Part shown: positions 6,642 through 8,116 of the stretch, piece after piece
Numbering within the stretch: position 1 is the first letter of the stretch
Layout of the letters: each line of letters opens with the position of its first letter
Program-made: the position numbers and the translations under genes
Notes under the pieces: model-generated
Databases searched by the model: none
Seen by the model: only the letters and a program-made list of their open reading frames with translations
What the model was told of the DNA's origin: nothing
NCBI GenBank assembly: GCA_020438595.1
Contig: JAGQUI010000110.1
Coordinates: forward strand, 1 to 8,116
Direction of reading: 5' to 3'
Origin: Propionibacteriaceae bacterium
GTDB taxonomy: Bacteria; Actinomycetota; Actinomycetes; Propionibacteriales; Propionibacteriaceae
DNA: 8,116 bases

Positions 6642-6760
6642 GCCGACGTCCTTCCGTCCGGCACCGACCCTACGCGCGAACTCCCGCCGGAACCTCGACC
6701 GTCGCTGGAGGCCATCCCCTACAGTCAGTATTGCCAGACATCACATGGGGGAGACAGATC
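6642..6760. promoter_or_regulatory. Divergent promoter region of amidohydrolase and lipoprotein 3
   Basis: The 119-bp gap carries TACAGT (6720-6725, plus, perfect TANNNT), 35 bases before the ATG of lipoprotein 3, with TCGACC (6695-6700) as a poor -35 at 19 bp. On the minus strand TAGGGT (6667-6672) lies 25 bases before the amidohydrolase ATG and fits TANNNT. Shine-Dalgarno sites are present on both sides: GGGGGAG (6747-6753, plus) and AAGGA (6649-6653, minus). No clear operator palindrome is seen. Confidence 0.4.
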
Positions 6761-7264
6761 ATGCGACACCTGACCCGCGCGGCCATCGGCCTCGCCACCG
6801 GCTTCCTGCTGCTCACCGGCTGCTCATCGCTCGGCAACCTGATGCCCGGCGGCGGCGCGACCTCCGAGCCCGCAGCGAGTTCGAGCGCGTCCGAGGCGAC
6901 TTCCGCACCATCCGACACCGGCGGTTCCTCGGGCCAGAGCGCCAGCGAGGCCTGCACTGTGCTCGGCGACACCATGAACGAGGCGGGCCAGGCCCTGCAG
7001 GATGTCGGGTCGAACCTCGGCAACGACCCGGAGAAAGCCCTGAAGGCGCTCGACGACTTCAGGGCGTCCTTCGAGACCGCCGTCACCAAGGTCGACAACC
7101 CGGAGGTGAAGGCACAGGCACAGAAGGCGCTCGACGCCCTCGATGCACTCATCGCCGCACTGAAGGCCGGCATCCAGGACACCTCGAAGATGCCCGACAT
7201 GCTCACGGCGCTGTCCGACTTCCAGACGGAGATGACCGCTTTCGCCACGGTCTGCACCGGGTAG
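6761..7264 (+). CDS. Small lipoprotein of unknown function, paralogue 3
   Basis: This 167-residue protein repeats the plan of paralogues 1 and 2: hydrophobic signal segment, lipobox LTGC with C21, a longer Ser/Ala/Gly-rich linker (about 30-58), QSASEAC (C65), a helical domain containing NPEVKAQ (113-119) and a terminal VC (C165) two residues from the end. C65 and C165 are 100 residues apart, almost the same as in the others. This copy is more acidic (Asp/Glu-rich) than the lysine-rich first two, and its linker is the longest, so its domain should sit further from the membrane. GGGGGAG (6747-6753) precedes ATG 6761 by seven bases. A TTG at 6731 is in frame but would place ten residues before the signal peptide and skip the Shine-Dalgarno, so it is rejected. 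The gene is divergent from the amidohydrolase and convergent with the exporter gene (23-bp gap). The function is unknown. Confidence 0.85.
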   Translation: MRHLTRAAIGLATGFLLLTGCSSLGNLMPGGGATSEPAASSSASEATSAPSDTGGSSGQSASEACTVLGDTMNEAGQALQDVGSNLGNDPEKALKALDDFRASFETAVTKVDNPEVKAQAQKALDALDALIAALKAGIQDTSKMPDMLTALSDFQTEMTAFATVCTG

Positions 7265-7287
7265 CCGCCGGACGGGCCGCAACCGGG

Positions 7288-7902
7288 TCAGAGGGTGCCG
7301 CGCAGGCCGAGCAGCATGCCCGCCGCGACCGAGATCATGATCGCGGCCACCACCAGGTCGAACACCCGCCAGGCCGTCGGGTTCGTGAACAGCGGACGCA
7401 GCGCCCGGGCGCCGAACCCCAGCGCGGCGAACCACACCACGCTGGCCAGCATCGCCCCCGCCGCGAACACCCACGGCGCGGGGTAGGTGGATGCCACCGA
7501 CCCGATCAGTACCACCGTGTCGAGGTAGACGTGCGGATTGAGCCAGGTCAGCGCAGCGGCGGTCAGTGCGACGGACGCCAGCGGGGCCGCCTCGCCGCTC
7601 CCGTCCGCCAGGAGTACCTCGGTGCGCGTCGCCCGGCGCACGGCCTGGATCGCGTACCAGGTGAGCACCGCGCAGCCGAGCAGGGTCACCGCCACCAGGA
7701 CGGCAGGGTGGGCCTGGACCAGGGCCCCGACACCGGCGGCACCGAGGCTGATCAGGACGATGTCACTGAGCGTGCAGATCGCGACCACGACGCCGATGTG
7801 CTCACGGCGCAGGCCCTGACGCATCACGTACGCGTTCTGCGCGCCGATGGCGACGATCAGGCCGAACCCGAAGCTGAGGCCGGCGAGCGCGATGGTGAAC
7901 AC
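7288..7902 (-). CDS. lysE: LysE/ArgO-family basic amino-acid exporter
   Basis: This 204-residue membrane protein belongs to the LysE family, which exports lysine and arginine using the membrane potential or proton gradient. The signatures are clear: IGAQNAYVMRQGLRREH (19-35) after the first span, SD (46-47) in the next segment, and LNPHVYLDT (121-129) in the second half. Hydrophobic stretches at about 2-22, 38-62, 67-88, 108-120 with 125-140, 143-162 and 177-200 agree with the usual six-segment plan. The start is GTG 7902. No Shine-Dalgarno is present; TACGGT sits six bases upstream, so a leaderless mRNA is likely. The divergent LysR gene at 7982 is its normal partner: LysG/ArgP activates the exporter gene when lysine, arginine or histidine accumulates. 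Whether this copy prefers lysine or arginine is not visible. Its 3' end converges on lipoprotein 3 with no obvious terminator in the 23-bp gap. Confidence 0.92.
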   Translation of the reverse strand: MFTIALAGLSFGFGLIVAIGAQNAYVMRQGLRREHIGVVVAICTLSDIVLISLGAAGVGALVQAHPAVLVAVTLLGCAVLTWYAIQAVRRATRTEVLLADGSGEAAPLASVALTAAALTWLNPHVYLDTVVLIGSVASTYPAPWVFAAGAMLASVVWFAALGFGARALRPLFTNPTAWRVFDLVVAAIMISVAAGMLLGLRGTL

Positions 7903-7908
7903 GGCTCG

Positions 7909-7937
7909 ACCGTAGGGGCAGACCGCCGTTCAGTCCA
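7909..7937 (-). promoter_or_regulatory. Probable promoter of the lysE-like gene
   Basis: On the minus strand TGGACT (7932-7937, four of six to TTGACA), a 17-bp spacer and TACGGT (7909-7914, perfect TANNNT) lead, after six bases, to the GTG at 7902. This predicts leaderless transcription from the start codon. Confidence 0.5.
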
Positions 7938-7940
7938 GCG

Positions 7941-7960
7941 AATGTTTCTCAGTCTTCATT
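7941..7960. promoter_or_regulatory. AT-rich dyad, candidate LysG/ArgP operator
   Basis: AATG (7941-7944) and CATT (7957-7960) form an inverted repeat around a central CTCAG (7948-7952). It lies in a stretch (7941-7971) much richer in A/T than its surroundings, between the two divergent promoters and just upstream of the exporter's -35. LysR-type proteins bind such interrupted dyads here to activate the exporter and repress themselves. No tested consensus was compared. Confidence 0.35.
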
Positions 7961-7975
7961 AGCTTCACTTACGAT
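7946..7975 (+). promoter_or_regulatory. Probable promoter of the LysR regulator gene
   Basis: TTCTCA (7946-7951, four of six to TTGACA), an 18-bp spacer and TACGAT (7970-7975, perfect TANNNT) are followed by six bases and GTG 7982. The layout mirrors the divergent exporter promoter and again predicts a leaderless mRNA. Confidence 0.45.
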
Positions 7976-7981
7976 GGTCTC

Positions 7982-8116
7982 GTGGATTGGGACCTCCCCC
8001 AGCTCCGTGCGTTCGCCGCGGTGGTCGATCACGGCACGCTCGACGCCGCCGCGTCGGCCCTGCACCTGACCCCGTCCGCGGTGAGCCAGCGGCTCAAGGC
8101 GCTGGAGAAGTCGGCG
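7982..8116 (+). CDS. lysG: LysR-type regulator of the LysG/ArgP group, N-terminal part (runs off window end)
   Basis: The GTG at 7982 opens a frame of exactly 45 codons to the window edge: MDWDLPQLRAFAAVVDHGTL, then a helix-turn-helix (DAAASALHLTPSAVSQRLKA) and LEKSA. This is the standard LysR DNA-binding N-terminus. The spelling DLPQLRAF plus LHLTPSAVSQRLKALE is typical of LysG/ArgP (IciA) proteins, which sense basic amino acids and activate the divergent exporter gene lysE or argO. The effector domain lies outside the window. An ATG at 7974 is in another frame and is not used. There is no Shine-Dalgarno; TACGAT six bases before the GTG suggests leaderless translation. The family is certain; the LysG/ArgP assignment rests on the N-terminal wording and the exporter next door. 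The symbol follows that context. Confidence 0.85.
   Translation, partial: MDWDLPQLRAFAAVVDHGTLDAAASALHLTPSAVSQRLKALEKSA

Noticed and set aside
6619..7962. 447-codon plus-strand frame over lipoprotein 3 and the exporter gene
   Set aside because: It is an Arg/Gly/His-rich shadow of two clear genes.

Overview
The window is about 70% GC by eye, with dense genes, strong third-position G/C bias and several GTG starts. Together with the families present (an AlkA-like glycosylase beginning RDWRPGWPCPVGQVWG, a LigB-type ATP-dependent DNA ligase, an actinobacterial YczR/YczE pair and a LysE/LysG pair), this points to chromosomal DNA of a high-GC actinomycete. I cannot name the genus. I see no transposase, integrase, tRNA, rRNA or CRISPR array, so this reads as an ordinary chromosomal segment.

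Layout. (1) Positions 1-1885 hold a DNA-repair divergon: the 5' part of an AlkA-like DNA glycosylase (minus, cut by the window edge) and a complete ATP-dependent DNA ligase (plus), 66 bp apart. (2) Positions 1902-4035 hold a MocR-type regulator (YczR-like, GntR wHTH fused to an aminotransferase fold, minus) divergent from its usual partner yczE, a membrane protein (plus). (3) Positions 4036-4371 carry no gene but contain a strongly self-complementary stretch built from two related inverted-repeat units. (4) Positions 4372-5275 hold two adjacent small lipoprotein genes; a third paralogue lies at 6761-7264. Between them, on the minus strand, is an M20-family amidohydrolase (5379-6641). (5) Positions 7288-8116 hold a LysE/ArgO-type amino-acid exporter (minus) divergent from the start of its LysG/ArgP-type LysR regulator (plus, cut by the window edge).

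How the genes fit together. Three divergent regulator/effector or repair pairs account for most of the window: glycosylase/ligase in base repair and strand sealing, YczR/YczE as a regulator with its membrane target, and LysG/LysE as a basic amino-acid sensor with its exporter. The least explained part is the lipoprotein trio. All three have the lipobox cysteine at residue 21, a QSxxxAC motif, a central NxxVKxQ motif and a near-C-terminal cysteine 100-101 residues after the AC cysteine. They look like one surface-anchored helical family that I do not recognise. A second theme is promoter geometry: five genes have a TANNNT-like hexamer followed by exactly six bases and then the start codon, which predicts leaderless mRNAs. 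The genes with a Shine-Dalgarno sequence (both lipoprotein transcription units, the amidohydrolase and yczE) lack this arrangement.
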